A stretch of 64,000 bases of DNA from Nitrospirota bacterium (GCA_016936655.1 JAFGXL010000001.1:1-64000); one strand, 5' to 3'. Positions 25,506 through 36,223 are shown, numbered from the stretch's first letter. Numbers and translations are program-made. Notes: generated from the sequence alone by a model not told the origin.

Positions 25506-26489
25506 ATGAAGACAAAGATGAATAAAACAATGCTCGCTATCCTTAAGGTGCTTGACAAGCATACTGACATAATCGGCTCTGGAGAGATATCAAAAGAGCT
25601 TAGGCTACATGGCATTGACCTTACTGAGAGGACTGTCAGGTATCACATGAAGTTTCTCGATGAAAAGGGTCTAACAGAGGTTTTTGGCAAAGAGGGCAGG
25701 AGAATAACAGAAAAGGGCCGCAGTGAGCTTAATAATTCTCGTGTATCCGAAAAGCTTGGATTTGTCATAAGCAAGATTGAGACTTATTCATACCAGACAA
25801 CAATAGATCTTGATCAGATGAAGGGCAAGGTAATACTTAACATATCTTATCTGCCCGATGACCGCCTTGATGATTGCCTGAAGCTTATGTCTAATGTTTT
25901 TAAAACTCCATATGTCATGAGCAACCGGGTAACCATTGCTCGCAGCGGAGAGACTGTCGGAGATGTTGTTGTGCCAGAAGGCAGGGCAGCAATAGGAACT
26001 GTTTGCAGTGTCACAATAAACGGCATATTTCTGAAAGCCGGCATTCCTGTAACATCGAGGTTTGGAGGGGTGCTTGAGATAAGCAAGGGCGCTCCTAAAA
26101 GATTTTTGTCTCTCATCAGCTATGAAGGATCGTCGCTTGATCCTCTTGAGGTTTTTATAAAGAGTAAGATGACTGATGTAAAAGGCGCTGTAAATACAGG
26201 TAATGGCAGAATACTCGCCAGCTACAGGGAGATACCTATAGTATGTCTGGATCAGGCTAGAGAGCTTGAAAAAAAGATGAATGAAAAGGGTATAAGTGGA
26301 GTGCTCCATATAGGAGAACCAAACAGGCCTGTATTTGAGGTGCCTGTGGGAATTGACAAGGTTGGAGTAGTTATAGTTGGCGGGCTAAATCCTCTGGCAA
26401 TACTTGAAGAATCCGGAATATCCACAGAGAGCAAGGCTATGTCAACGCTGTTCGAATTTTCTGATCTAAGCCCCTTTAATATAGGATGA
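25506..26489 (+). CDS. nrpR: NrpR-type nitrogen repressor
   Basis: A 327-residue protein with an N-terminal winged helix (about 5-75: ILKVLDKHTDIIGSGEISKE, LTERTVRYHMKFLDEKGL) and one NrpR effector domain (about 80-320: VGDVVVPEGRAAIGTVCSVT, GIPVTSRFGGVLEI, KVGVVIVGGLNPLAILEESG). NrpR is the archaeal repressor of nitrogen-fixation and assimilation genes; it leaves DNA when 2-oxoglutarate rises. Methanogen NrpR often has two effector domains, while this one has a single domain. It sits 12 bases before glnB, the PII sensor of the same metabolite. Operator-like palindromes upstream of gdhA and the glutamate synthase operon are its likely targets. Confidence 0.9.
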   Translation: MKTKMNKTMLAILKVLDKHTDIIGSGEISKELRLHGIDLTERTVRYHMKFLDEKGLTEVFGKEGRRITEKGRSELNNSRVSEKLGFVISKIETYSYQTTIDLDQMKGKVILNISYLPDDRLDDCLKLMSNVFKTPYVMSNRVTIARSGETVGDVVVPEGRAAIGTVCSVTINGIFLKAGIPVTSRFGGVLEISKGAPKRFLSLISYEGSSLDPLEVFIKSKMTDVKGAVNTGNGRILASYREIPIVCLDQARELEKKMNEKGISGVLHIGEPNRPVFEVPVGIDKVGVVIVGGLNPLAILEESGISTESKAMSTLFEFSDLSPFNIG

Positions 26490-26843
<354 letters not shown>

Positions 26844-26943
26844 GAGCTCTAATCTAATTTTAACAATTATCTGTTCTGCCTTTTTTTTAGATGTATGATT
26901 ATAAAAATAACCGGCAGAAAACTATGTTATTCTATGTATCGTA

Positions 26944-29550
26944 ATGGATCTTATAACTGCACACCTTAATGCTGATTTTGATGCACTCGCTTCTGTAATA
27001 GCAGCCAAGCGTATATATCCTGATGCTATTGTAGTATTCCCCGGAGCAGTCGAAAAAAAAGTGCGCGATTTCATCGAAGCATTCCATCCTCTGGAGATCA
27101 AAAAACTCAAAGATCTAAAGCTTGAAGATGTGACGAGGCTTATTATTGTTGATGCAAATAACCCTGAGCGGATCGGACCTCTTAAGAAGCTTATCAGTAT
27201 GTCTGACGTGTCTGTGCATATTTATGACCACCATCCGTCGACAGCTGCCGGCATAAAAGGGGATCTGGAGGTTTACGAAGAGGTTGGGGCAGCCTCAACC
27301 ATATTTGCTGAGCTGATTCAGAAGAAAAAAATATTGATTACACCTATCGAAGCAACTGCGCTATGTCTAGGCATATACGAAGAGACAGGTTCCATGCTTT
27401 ATACATCGACAACAGCCAGAGATCTTGCTGCCGCCTCATATCTTTTAAGACACGGGGCAGACTTGAACATTGTCGGCAGATTTCTCAAGACATCCATGAG
27501 TACTGAGGATCTAGCTCTTCTGAACCAGCTTATGCAGACTATGAAAGAGGTTGTAATCTACGGTACAAGAATTGGAACAGCTTACGGCAGGACTGAGGGG
27601 GCTGGTGATGTTGCGCACCTTGCATCAAGGATTATGGATATGGAAGATATCGACGCACTTGTGCTTATGGTAGCTTATGAAGGGAAGATCGTAATAGTTG
27701 CAAGGAGCAAGGTTCCTGAATTGGATACATCAAAGCTACTTTCCAGCTTTGGCGGAGGCGGCCATCCATATGCATCCTCAGCAACGATTAAAGAGGTGCC
27801 TTTTCAGATTGTTGAAGAGCAGATCCATGAGCATCTCAAAAACTGCGTCAGAAATATAAGGACAGCCAGAGACATTATGACATCGCCTGTTGTTACAGTT
27901 CAGCATAGCAGCAGGATAAGCGATGCAGAGGCATTGATGACGAGATACGGGGTAAATGTTTTGCCTGTAGTGCGCAGAAATGATTACGCAGGAATAATAT
28001 CAAGAGAGGTGGTGGAGAAGGCGCTCTTTCATAGCCTTGGCAATAGCAGATGCAAAGATTTTGCTACTATTGACGCGATCACAGCAGAGCCTGATACACC
28101 GGTTTCAGAGATAGAAAAACAGATGGTCAGCAATAATCAGAGATTTGTGGCTGTGCTTGAAGACTCGGTTATTGTTGGCGCTATAACGAGGACAGATATT
28201 CTCAGGAGTATGTATGAGAGCTTTTTGCGCAAAAGCAGGATGGCTGAGAGAGAGATTAGCGCAGGCAGTGACGACTACGGTAGGAGCATAGGGAAAATAA
28301 TAAAGGATAAGCTTCCCGGCAATTTTTATGAATTGCTCTTAAAAGCAGGACAGACTGCCGATGAGATGAATATGAATGCGTATCTTGTAGGCGGCAGTGT
28401 TAGGGATATGCTCAGAGGAGAAGAAAATCTCGATATAGATATTGTTGTTGAAGGGGATGGTATTGTCTTTGCTAAAAGACTTGCCGAGCTTATAAAGGCA
28501 AAATTTACAGCGCACAAGCGCTTCAGGACAGCGCATCTCATTAATGGTGATATGAGTCTGGACATCGCAACATCTAGGACAGAGTATTATGAACATCCTG
28601 CTGCCCTTCCAAGGGTAGAGACATCATCAATCAAGAAAGATCTGTACAGGCGCGATTTTACAGTTAACACTCTTGCTGTAAAACTGAATAAAAAGGATTT
28701 CGGACATCTTATAGATTATTTCGGCGGTCAGCGCGATATAAAGGACAGAATTATAAGAGTGCTTCATAATTTAAGCTTTGTTGAGGATCCTACACGCGCA
28801 TTCAGGGCAGCGAGATTTGCTGAGCGTTTTGACTTCAGGCTGTCCAAGCATACAGAGTCTCTCATAAAGCTGGCTGTAAGGATGAATATATTTGAGAAGC
28901 TTTCTGGACGAAGGATAATGGATGAGCTTGAGCAGATATTCAATGAGGCTGATCCTGTAAAGTCCATTAAAAGGCTTTCTGACCTCGGACTGCTGAAGGC
29001 TATTCATCCAGGACTTTACTATAACAGAGAGTTGGGTATGCTTCTGCGTTCTGTTCATGATGCTATCACATGGTTTGAGCTTTCATTTCCTGAGGAGATG
29101 TTTGATAAAAAGAGCATTTATGTTATGGCGCTTGTTTACAGGCACCAGAAAAGCGAGAGGCAGTCTCTTATAAACAGGCTTGAGATACATCAGAAGACAG
29201 GCGTGGATATCCTCAAGCTGGTTGGTCTTGCAAAAGAGGCTGTCAGATTTTTTAAGCCGTTAAATATGCTCCATAGCTTTAGGCTCTTCTCGAGCCGCCC
29301 TGTGGAATCTGTAATATTTTCGATAGCTCTTTCTGATGATAAAGAGTTTAAGAAGACAGCCACGCAGTTTTTGCTGGAGCACAGACATATCAGGCCGGTT
29401 ATAAAAGGTGATGATCTGAAAAAAATCGGCATCAGCCCCGGTCCGCTTTATTCAGAGATATTCAGCATGATAACAGATGAAAAGATCATGGGTCGGCTTG
29501 ATACAAGAGAGGATGAGATAGCTTTTGCGAAGAAGCTTGCAGGCTTTTGA
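26944..29550 (+). CDS. DHH phosphoesterase - CBS pair - tRNA nucleotidyltransferase fusion
   Basis: An 868-residue fusion. A DHH phosphoesterase (motifs NADFDALAS, VDANNPERIG and YDHHPS near residue 95) has a DHHA1 nucleic-acid domain with GGGGHPYASSA near 269. Two CBS domains follow (about 310-430). The last part is a class II CCA/poly(A) nucleotidyltransferase: LVGGSVRDML near 481, DIDIVVEGDG near 498, then RRDFTVNTLAV and EDPTRAFRAARFAERF. Such long forms are known as A-adding or CCA enzymes in several phyla. The enzyme likely repairs tRNA 3' ends, with the DHH part possibly trimming RNA. No Shine-Dalgarno precedes the ATG. Confidence 0.9.
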   Translation: MDLITAHLNADFDALASVIAAKRIYPDAIVVFPGAVEKKVRDFIEAFHPLEIKKLKDLKLEDVTRLIIVDANNPERIGPLKKLISMSDVSVHIYDHHPSTAAGIKGDLEVYEEVGAASTIFAELIQKKKILITPIEATALCLGIYEETGSMLYTSTTARDLAAASYLLRHGADLNIVGRFLKTSMSTEDLALLNQLMQTMKEVVIYGTRIGTAYGRTEGAGDVAHLASRIMDMEDIDALVLMVAYEGKIVIVARSKVPELDTSKLLSSFGGGGHPYASSATIKEVPFQIVEEQIHEHLKNCVRNIRTARDIMTSPVVTVQHSSRISDAEALMTRYGVNVLPVVRRNDYAGIISREVVEKALFHSLGNSRCKDFATIDAITAEPDTPVSEIEKQMVSNNQRFVAVLEDSVIVGAITRTDILRSMYESFLRKSRMAEREISAGSDDYGRSIGKIIKDKLPGNFYELLLKAGQTADEMNMNAYLVGGSVRDMLRGEENLDIDIVVEGDGIVFAKRLAELIKAKFTAHKRFRTAHLINGDMSLDIATSRTEYYEHPAALPRVETSSIKKDLYRRDFTVNTLAVKLNKKDFGHLIDYFGGQRDIKDRIIRVLHNLSFVEDPTRAFRAARFAERFDFRLSKHTESLIKLAVRMNIFEKLSGRRIMDELEQIFNEADPVKSIKRLSDLGLLKAIHPGLYYNRELGMLLRSVHDAITWFELSFPEEMFDKKSIYVMALVYRHQKSERQSLINRLEIHQKTGVDILKLVGLAKEAVRFFKPLNMLHSFRLFSSRPVESVIFSIALSDDKEFKKTATQFLLEHRHIRPVIKGDDLKKIGISPGPLYSEIFSMITDEKIMGRLDTREDEIAFAKKLAGF

Positions 29551-29582
29551 TCACAAAAAAACATTACAGCAACTTTAGAATG

Positions 29583-31847
29583 TCAATCGTTGTCAGAATC
29601 GAGCGATCCTCTTAATGAGTTGGCTTCTGGTATGTAGTCTGGCACAGCTCCTTCCCTGAAGTAGTCATAAATAGGCGCAGAGAAGAATCCTCCCACCTTT
29701 CCTATCTCAGCTTTTTCTATTTCTTCAGGCATCACAAACTCCGAAGGAGGTGTTTCTGAAAGATATCGGCTCATGAAGTTTGCCCATATAGGAGCAGCTG
29801 TTCTGCCGCCTGTTTCGCCATATCCGAGGGTGCGCCTCATGTCATCGTAGCCTACCCATACACATGTAATAAGCTCAGGAGTATAGCCTATGAACCATGC
29901 GTCTTTGAAGTCGTTTGATGTGCCTGTCTTGCCTGCTGCAGGTCTGCCGATGTTTGCTCTGGTTCCGGTGCCGTATTTGATAACATCCTGCATCATTGAG
30001 GTAAGCAGAAAAGATGTTTGCGGCGACACGGCATAGGTGGTTTCTGGTTCATTGTCTTCAAGTACAACATCAAGAGATCCTGTTATGTATTTTATCCATA
30101 TGGGTTTTACTTTCATTCCGCCATTTGCGAATGCAGCATAAGAAGCGGTCATCTCAATAGGCGTTATGCCGGTAGATCCAAGAGCTATTGTGAAGTCTCT
30201 AGGGAGGTCTGTGTCTATTCCTATTTCTCTTGCCAGGGAAAGTACGCTGTCTATGCCCACGGCTTCGATGAGTTTTACAGTTATAACATTTCTCGAAAAT
30301 GCGAGGGCCTCCCTTAGCCGAGTAGAACCCATATATTTTTTGTCGTAATTTTCGGGTTCCCAGTTTTTGCCGTTTGCTCCTTTGAATGATATTGGTTCAT
30401 CAATAATTACGCTTGCTGGAGAAAATCCCTTTTCTAATGCAGCAGCGAATATGACAGGTTTGAATGCAGATCCAGGTTGTCTCTTTGCCAGCAGAGCCCG
30501 GTTGTACTCGCTTTTTATGAAACTGAAGCCTCCGACTACTGCGCGGACAAATCCTGTTTCAGGATCAAGAGAGACTAATGATCCCTCTACTTCAGGCTCT
30601 TGCTCAAGACTGAATGCAGCGCTTTTCCCTGCTGTAAGAAATTTTACCCAGACTATGTCTCCTTTGCTGAGGATGTCTGTGAGCTTAAAATTTTTACGCG
30701 CAGATGCCTTGCCGCTTTTTTTATCAATAATGTTTGATGCCCAGATAGCATCCTTGAGGCTGAGTTTTCCCTTGATGCCTCTGGCGACTATATAGGCTTC
30801 TTTGGACGTCACAGAAATTACTATGCCTGTTGATATGTCTCCGGGAGATGCTGAAAATGCCACTTTTGTATCAGTATCTTCTGGAGCAGTCTCTTTCTTG
30901 CCGGCAGGACCGCGCCATCCTCGTCTTTTGTCGACATCTCTGAGCCCATCCTGAAGCGCTTTTTGAGCAAGCAGCTGTGCATTTTTGTCGAGTGTTGTAT
31001 ATATTTTGAGTCCGCCTTTATATACCATCTCTGTACCAAATTTCTGTTCAACATACTGCCTGACATGCTCAAGAAAATATCCGAAGGAATCTGTTTGTGA
31101 TCTGAGTGATGAGAGTACAATTTTGTGTTTAATGGCATTTAAGCGTTGTGATTCGGTTATATAACCTTCATCATTCATCCTCATAAGTACTGTCTCTTGA
31201 CGTATTTTTGAGCGAACAAGGTTGTTGTATGGGGAGTAGGTGTTTGGCGCTTTGATTAGTCCTGCTAAAAGAGACGCCTCTGCCAGATTAATATTTCTTA
31301 CAGACTTGCCAAAGTAAACTTTTGAGGCCATCTCTACTCCGTGTGCTCCATGACCAAAGTAGATTTTATTCAGATAGAGTTCTAGGATCTCATTTTTTGT
31401 GAGCTCTTTTTCGAGCTTTATTGCTAGCTGGGCTTCTCTTATTTTTCTCTTGATAGTCTTTTCTGGAGATAAAAACATCACCTTTGCGAGCTGCTGGGTT
31501 ATTGTGCTGCCGCCCTCCTTAATGCTCGCATGCAGTATGTCTGTAACCAGCGCGCGACCTATTCCAATGTAGTCGATGCCTTTATGCTTCATGAAGCGGG
31601 TGTCTTCAATAGCTATAACAGCATTTTTTAGATGCTCAGGCATCTGATTAAGATTTACATAAGCGCCTTTTTCTATCTTGAATTCACCCAGAAGTGTATC
31701 GTCATCAGCATATACTTTTGTGCCTGGAAGCGCTCTATACTGTTTAAGCTCAGATACTGATGGCACTCCTGTTGCTATGGCTATATAGCCGCCTGCCAAA
31801 ATCCCTATAAGCAGTATTGATATGAACACTATTATTTTTAGTCGCAT
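29583..31847 (-). CDS. Penicillin-binding protein 1A (bifunctional)
   Basis: A 754-residue class A PBP anchored by one N-terminal helix (about 4-24). The glycosyltransferase domain has IEDTRFMKHKGIDYIGIGRA and GGSTITQQLAK, then KIREAQLAIKLEKELTKNEI. The transpeptidase domain has the SxxK motif in RQPGSAFKP (about residue 462), SRN in AFSRNVITVKL, and GKTGTSNDFKDAWF (about 639). An OB-like insert lies between them. It polymerises and crosslinks peptidoglycan. The 268 bases upstream (31848-32115) show no gene. Confidence 0.95.
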   Translation of the reverse strand: MRLKIIVFISILLIGILAGGYIAIATGVPSVSELKQYRALPGTKVYADDDTLLGEFKIEKGAYVNLNQMPEHLKNAVIAIEDTRFMKHKGIDYIGIGRALVTDILHASIKEGGSTITQQLAKVMFLSPEKTIKRKIREAQLAIKLEKELTKNEILELYLNKIYFGHGAHGVEMASKVYFGKSVRNINLAEASLLAGLIKAPNTYSPYNNLVRSKIRQETVLMRMNDEGYITESQRLNAIKHKIVLSSLRSQTDSFGYFLEHVRQYVEQKFGTEMVYKGGLKIYTTLDKNAQLLAQKALQDGLRDVDKRRGWRGPAGKKETAPEDTDTKVAFSASPGDISTGIVISVTSKEAYIVARGIKGKLSLKDAIWASNIIDKKSGKASARKNFKLTDILSKGDIVWVKFLTAGKSAAFSLEQEPEVEGSLVSLDPETGFVRAVVGGFSFIKSEYNRALLAKRQPGSAFKPVIFAAALEKGFSPASVIIDEPISFKGANGKNWEPENYDKKYMGSTRLREALAFSRNVITVKLIEAVGIDSVLSLAREIGIDTDLPRDFTIALGSTGITPIEMTASYAAFANGGMKVKPIWIKYITGSLDVVLEDNEPETTYAVSPQTSFLLTSMMQDVIKYGTGTRANIGRPAAGKTGTSNDFKDAWFIGYTPELITCVWVGYDDMRRTLGYGETGGRTAAPIWANFMSRYLSETPPSEFVMPEEIEKAEIGKVGGFFSAPIYDYFREGAVPDYIPEANSLRGSLDSDND

Positions 31848-32115
31848 TTTAAATTATAAACATCGTTTCGAATAATTTACAAATCAGTAGATTAGCAGGT
31901 TAGTGTATTACAGTAAAGCAAGACAGGCTCTGTTTACCCCTTAGTTTCACAGATGAGAAGGGCTGCCGACTTGTTTTGGGGCGCCAGAGGTTACTCAGAC
32001 AGTTGCGCAGGTAGTTCACAAGGTTAGGAAATTGAACTATCTGCTTTTATTTGTGTTGCTTTTAGCTTTTGGGCGGTAGGAGTTCTTTTTGAATGTTTTT
32101 TTTATGTAGTGCAGG

Positions 32116-33825
32116 CTATCTTATATAGGCCTCTGTAACGTATCTGCGCATCATTCTATGTGAATTAAAATAGTATGCGTTTTTTCCTATAGCATTCTGC
32201 ATAACCCTTATCCATAGGTGTCTGTTTTCATAAAACATAGGCAGTATAATATGATCAAGTTTGTAATACAGATCGTCAGCATCTTTTGCTGGATCAGCCG
32301 GAGTCTCTGCTGAAGGTCCTATTGCCCATCCGGTATATCCCTCAATATGCCCCTCAATCCACCAGCCATCAAGAACACTGAAGTTTGGCACACCGTTATG
32401 AGCAGCCTTCATGCCGCTTGTTCCGGATGCCTCAAGAGGCCTTAGAGGCGTATTTAGCCAGACATCAACTCCAGATACAATCTTCAAAGAGAGATCCATA
32501 TTGTAGTTGTTAAGATAAGCTATCTTGATCTTATCTTTTAGCCGCTCTTTCATCTCAAAAATCTTTTCTATAAGTTTTTTGCCATGCTCATCACGAGGAT
32601 GGGCTTTGCCTGCATACACAATCTGCACCCTGCCTTCAGCTATTTGTAGCAGCCGTTCTATGTTGCTAAAGAGCAGATCAGCCCTTTTGTATGCTGTTGC
32701 CCTGCGCGCAAAGCCTATTGTGAAGGTATCATAGTTCATGCCTGCCTGTGTTTCGCGGTTGAGAAAATCAATAAGGTGCTTTTTTGATTCCATATGCGCA
32801 GCCCAGAGCTCTTCGTCCGGTATTCTGCCTACTCTGACGAATATCTCAGGCTCATTAGCCCATCCTGGCAGGTATTTGTCATACAGCCTTTTCAGCGGTT
32901 CTGATGTCCATGTGAACGAATGAACCCCGTTTGTTACAGCATGAATCTCGTATCCGGGAAACATATTTCTGGAGACTTCCTTATGCTTTTTTGCAACGCC
33001 GTTTACATATTTGCTCAGGTTTAGAGCAAGGAGGGTGAGATTTAGATGCTCATTGCCTCCGAACTCTTTTATTGTATCCATGGGGATTATGTCACTTCCC
33101 ATCACCTGTTCAACTATGTTGTATGAGAACTTGTCATGCCCTGCTGCAACAGGAGTATGCGTTGTGAATACACAAAGCCGTCTCACGCTTTTTGAATCCC
33201 ATATATGTTTTTCATCCCACACGTCTTCGATATTTTTTTTGAATTTCTTAAGCAGTTGCAATGTAAGAAGGCTTGAGTGCCCTTCATTCATGTGATATTT
33301 TTTTATGCTGAACCCGATCTCCTCAAGCAGGTTGTATCCGCCGATACCCAGGACAATCTCCTGTTTGAGTCTGTATGTTTCGTCTCCGCCGTAGAGATGG
33401 TGTGTAATTGATCTGTCCTGCTCGCTGTTTTCAGGAAGGTCTGTGTCCAGAAATAGCACAGGAACTTTGCCGCCTGCAGCGCTCTCGATTACATATAGCC
33501 AAGGCGCAACCTGCACATTTCTGCCTTCAATTTTTACTGTTGTCCTGTAAGGCATAATGGTCATAAATTCAGCAGGATTCCACTCTTCTGCATATTCATT
33601 CTGCCTACCGTATATGTCCAGATCTTGTTTGAAGTACCCTTTTTTTGTAAGGATTGTAACAGCTACTACAGGCAGTGCGAGGTCGGCAGCTGATTTTAGC
33701 GTATCTCCTGCGAGTATCCCAAGTCCTCCGCTGTAAGTAGGCATGTTTGATTTTAGACCAACCTCCATGGAAAAATAGGCGATTTTTTGCTCGCTGGTAA
33801 ACTCGTTTATCAGTTCTGTCATCAT
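32116..33825 (-). CDS. glgP: Alpha-glucan phosphorylase (short form)
   Basis: A 569-residue phosphorylase, shorter than the roughly 800-residue E. coli type but normal for the compact bacterial family. IAYFSMEVGLKSNMPTYSGG opens it. FTTHTPVAAGHDKF and HAVTNGVHSFTW are family motifs, and the PLP-binding Lys is in EASGTSGMKAAHNGVPNF (about residue 473). It releases glucose 1-phosphate from glycogen-like glucans. The start codon overlaps the stop of mqnD (ATGATGA), so the two are translationally coupled although their pathways are unrelated. Confidence 0.93.
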   Translation of the reverse strand: MMTELINEFTSEQKIAYFSMEVGLKSNMPTYSGGLGILAGDTLKSAADLALPVVAVTILTKKGYFKQDLDIYGRQNEYAEEWNPAEFMTIMPYRTTVKIEGRNVQVAPWLYVIESAAGGKVPVLFLDTDLPENSEQDRSITHHLYGGDETYRLKQEIVLGIGGYNLLEEIGFSIKKYHMNEGHSSLLTLQLLKKFKKNIEDVWDEKHIWDSKSVRRLCVFTTHTPVAAGHDKFSYNIVEQVMGSDIIPMDTIKEFGGNEHLNLTLLALNLSKYVNGVAKKHKEVSRNMFPGYEIHAVTNGVHSFTWTSEPLKRLYDKYLPGWANEPEIFVRVGRIPDEELWAAHMESKKHLIDFLNRETQAGMNYDTFTIGFARRATAYKRADLLFSNIERLLQIAEGRVQIVYAGKAHPRDEHGKKLIEKIFEMKERLKDKIKIAYLNNYNMDLSLKIVSGVDVWLNTPLRPLEASGTSGMKAAHNGVPNFSVLDGWWIEGHIEGYTGWAIGPSAETPADPAKDADDLYYKLDHIILPMFYENRHLWIRVMQNAIGKNAYYFNSHRMMRRYVTEAYIR

Positions 33826-34640
33826 TTCTGGTCTGCCTCTTTTATCCGCCTAAAACGTTTATCTAGTTCATGAAGCGCTGCTGCCCCTTCATCACCCATA
33901 TCTAAAGTATAATCATTTACATAAAGTTTTATATGGCTCTCGATCACGCTGTCCTTGAGCTCCTGTGCATGGTTTTTTATAAACTTCATAGCCTCTTGTC
34001 TGTTGTTGAGACCATATCTTAAACTCTTTTGGATCAGTTCTTCAATGTCAGAAATAGCCCCGCTGCCAATGTTTTTTTTTGCAACGATTCCTCCAAGCGG
34101 AATGGGCAGATTGGTCTCCTTTTCCCACCATGAGCCTAGATCTGCCATCATATGGAGGCCATACTGATTGTATGTGAATCTGCCTTCATGAATTATAAGA
34201 CCCATATCAGTTTTATTCTGCGCAACAGAACTCATAACCTCGTTGAAAGGCATATGCAATAACTTAGGCGTTTTTATGCCATGTTCAGACTCCAGATACA
34301 TCAACAGCAGAAGAGCTGCTGTTGTATATTTGCCCGGAGCAGCGATGATGGTTTTTTCGTTAATAACGGTATTGGTGTTTTTTGAAACAATAAGCGGTCC
34401 GCATCCTCTGCCGAATGCTCCTCCGCACTTTAGAAATTGGTAGTCATTGCTGAGGCGGCAATATGCATGGCACGATACCTTTGACACATCTATGGCCTGC
34501 TTCATGGCCAGTGTGTTAAGTGTCTCTACATCGTCTATTTTGAATTCGAAGTCAAGTCCTTGTTTATTAACTATTTTGCTGGCAAGTGCATAGAAGATTA
34601 TGGTGTCATTTGGACATGGCGAAAAACCGAATGATTTCAT
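33822..34640 (-). CDS. mqnD: 1,4-dihydroxy-6-naphthoate synthase MqnD
   Basis: A 272-residue periplasmic-binding-fold enzyme of the futalosine menaquinone pathway; it turns cyclic dehypoxanthine futalosine into 1,4-dihydroxy-6-naphthoate. FGFSPCPNDTIIFYAL, DVSKVSCHAYCRLSNDYQFL and GCGPLIV are MqnD hallmarks, with the catalytic His region at LIIHEGRFTYNQYGL. No signal peptide is present, so it is cytoplasmic. The gene implies a menaquinone-based respiratory chain. Other mqn genes are outside the window. Confidence 0.93.
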   Translation of the reverse strand: MKSFGFSPCPNDTIIFYALASKIVNKQGLDFEFKIDDVETLNTLAMKQAIDVSKVSCHAYCRLSNDYQFLKCGGAFGRGCGPLIVSKNTNTVINEKTIIAAPGKYTTAALLLLMYLESEHGIKTPKLLHMPFNEVMSSVAQNKTDMGLIIHEGRFTYNQYGLHMMADLGSWWEKETNLPIPLGGIVAKKNIGSGAISDIEELIQKSLRYGLNNRQEAMKFIKNHAQELKDSVIESHIKLYVNDYTLDMGDEGAAALHELDKRFRRIKEADQK

Positions 34641-34710
34641 CTAACAATTTTAGCACTTTGACGAGTGTCTATGCCACAAGGATGCCAATAGTGAAGCAGC
34701 ATATATCTAT

Positions 34711-34740
34711 TTGAATTTACAATATAACCTATGATACAAT
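34711..34740 (+). promoter_or_regulatory. Predicted rpsB promoter
   Basis: TTGAAT (34711-34716) and TACAAT (34735-34740) are separated by 18 bases and lie about 100 bases before rpsB. Confidence 0.6.
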
Positions 34741-34769
34741 TCTTGACCAAAAACGCACGCCTGAAAAAT

Positions 34770-34805
34770 GTGCCTGCATGGTCCCGCATTGCGGGTTGAA
34801 GGCAC
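34770..34805 (+). promoter_or_regulatory. rpsB leader hairpin
   Basis: GTGCCT pairs with AGGCAC and encloses a second stem CCCGCA/TGCGGG. The element lies in the 5' leader, where many bacteria place an S2-binding autoregulatory structure. That role is inferred from position only. Confidence 0.45.
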
Positions 34806-34838
34806 TGGGCGGAGGTAAACCATTAGGAGGATTAAGTT

Positions 34839-35606
34839 ATGAGTGTTGTAACAATGAAAGAATTGCTTGAGGCAGGTGTCCATTTCGGACATCAGGTAAA
34901 ACGCTGGAATCCAAAGATGAAGAAGTTTATCTTTGGCGAGAGAAACGGTATACATATCGTTGATCTTCAGAAGACTCTCAAGGGAATTGAAGAGGCATAT
35001 AAATATATAAAAAGTGTTGCAGCTACAGGCGCGCCGATACTTTATGTAGGCACAAAAAAGCAGGCTCAGGATTCAATAACAGAAGAGGCAAAAAGGGCAG
35101 GAGCCTACTATGTAAATTACAGGTGGCTGGGCGGGATGCTCACAAATTTTGCCACAGTAAAAAAGAGCATAGCCAGACTCAAAAAAATTGAGCAGATGAA
35201 AGAGGACGGCACAATAAATCATCTGACAAAAAAAGAGGCACTTGAACTCGAAAAAGAGAGAGTAAAGCTGGAAAAGAACCTGAGCGGCATAAAAGACCTT
35301 CCTGGACTTCCCGGCGCGCTTTTCATAATCGACCCTAGAAAAGAGAAGATAGCTGTTGCTGAGGCAAGAAGGCTCTCAATCCCAATAGTTGCAATTGTGG
35401 ATACAAACTGCGATCCTGATGAGGCTGATTATGTGATCCCCGGCAATGATGATGCTATCAGGGCTATAAAGCTTATCTCCTCAAAAATGGCAGAGGCTAT
35501 AATTCAGGGAAGGGGAGAGCGAGAAAAGGGTCTTGCCGACAAGGCAGAGGCAGCTCAGATAGAAGAGAAAAAGTCAGAAGATGAAGAGATAAGGGAGAAT
35601 GCATAA
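34839..35606 (+). CDS. rpsB: 30S ribosomal protein S2
   Basis: A 255-residue S2. [53 protein letters not shown] and [20 protein letters not shown] are diagnostic. It has a charged tail ([20 protein letters not shown]). AGGAGG precedes the ATG. The stop shares its last base with the tsf start (TAATG). Confidence 0.97.
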   Translation: MSVVTMKELLEAGVHFGHQVKRWNPKMKKFIFGERNGIHIVDLQKTLKGIEEAYKYIKSVAATGAPILYVGTKKQAQDSITEEAKRAGAYYVNYRWLGGMLTNFATVKKSIARLKKIEQMKEDGTINHLTKKEALELEKERVKLEKNLSGIKDLPGLPGALFIIDPRKEKIAVAEARRLSIPIVAIVDTNCDPDEADYVIPGNDDAIRAIKLISSKMAEAIIQGRGEREKGLADKAEAAQIEEKKSEDEEIRENA

Positions 35607-36223
35607 TGTCAATTTCTGCTGATGCAGTAAAAGAATTGAGAGAAAAGACTGGAGCAGGTCTTATGGACTGCAAGCGCGCACTTGGCGAGAGTGGCGGAGA
35701 TATGGAGAAGGCTATTGATCTGCTCAGACAGAAGGGTCTGGCAACAGCAGCCAAGAAGTCCGGCAGGTCAGCATCTCAGGGACTGATCGGATCATACATC
35801 CATATGGACAAGGTGGGTGTTATGGTTGAGGTCAACTGCGAGACAGATTTTGTGGCTAGGACAGATGACTTCAGGGCTCTTGTAAAAGATATAGCAATGC
35901 ATATAGCTGCATCTAATCCCCAGTATGTATCAAGGGAAGAGGTGGCTGCTGATGTTATTGAGCGCGAAAAGGATATATACAGGGCTCAGGTTGAAGGCAA
36001 GCCTGCCCAGGTTGTTGAGAAGATACTCGAGGGCAAACTCGAGAAGTTCTTTGCAGATACATGTCTTGTTGAGCAGGTGTTCGTAAAAGACCCCGAAGGA
36101 AAACAGAAGATAAAAGATCTCGTTACAGAGAAGGTCGCAAAGCTTGGTGAGAACATATTAATAAGGAGATTCGCCAGATTCCAGCTTGGCGAAGGGCTTG
36201 ATAAGGCCGAGACCTGTGAGTAG
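35606..36223 (+). CDS. tsf: Elongation factor Ts
   Basis: A 205-residue EF-Ts, the compact form seen in many thermophiles and Nitrospirota rather than the 283-residue E. coli form. The N-terminal UBA-like part has [19 protein letters not shown], followed by [31 protein letters not shown]. It recharges EF-Tu with GTP. The gene lies in the usual rpsB-tsf-pyrH-frr order. Confidence 0.96.
   Translation: MSISADAVKELREKTGAGLMDCKRALGESGGDMEKAIDLLRQKGLATAAKKSGRSASQGLIGSYIHMDKVGVMVEVNCETDFVARTDDFRALVKDIAMHIAASNPQYVSREEVAADVIEREKDIYRAQVEGKPAQVVEKILEGKLEKFFADTCLVEQVFVKDPEGKQKIKDLVTEKVAKLGENILIRRFARFQLGEGLDKAETCE

Noticed and set aside
31848-32115. Possible small gene between PBP1A and glgP
   Set aside because: No frame with a start, ribosome site and sensible composition was found on either strand.
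36186-36215. TTG at 36186 as the pyrH start
   Set aside because: It would extend the overlap with tsf and has a weaker ribosome site than the GTG at 36216.
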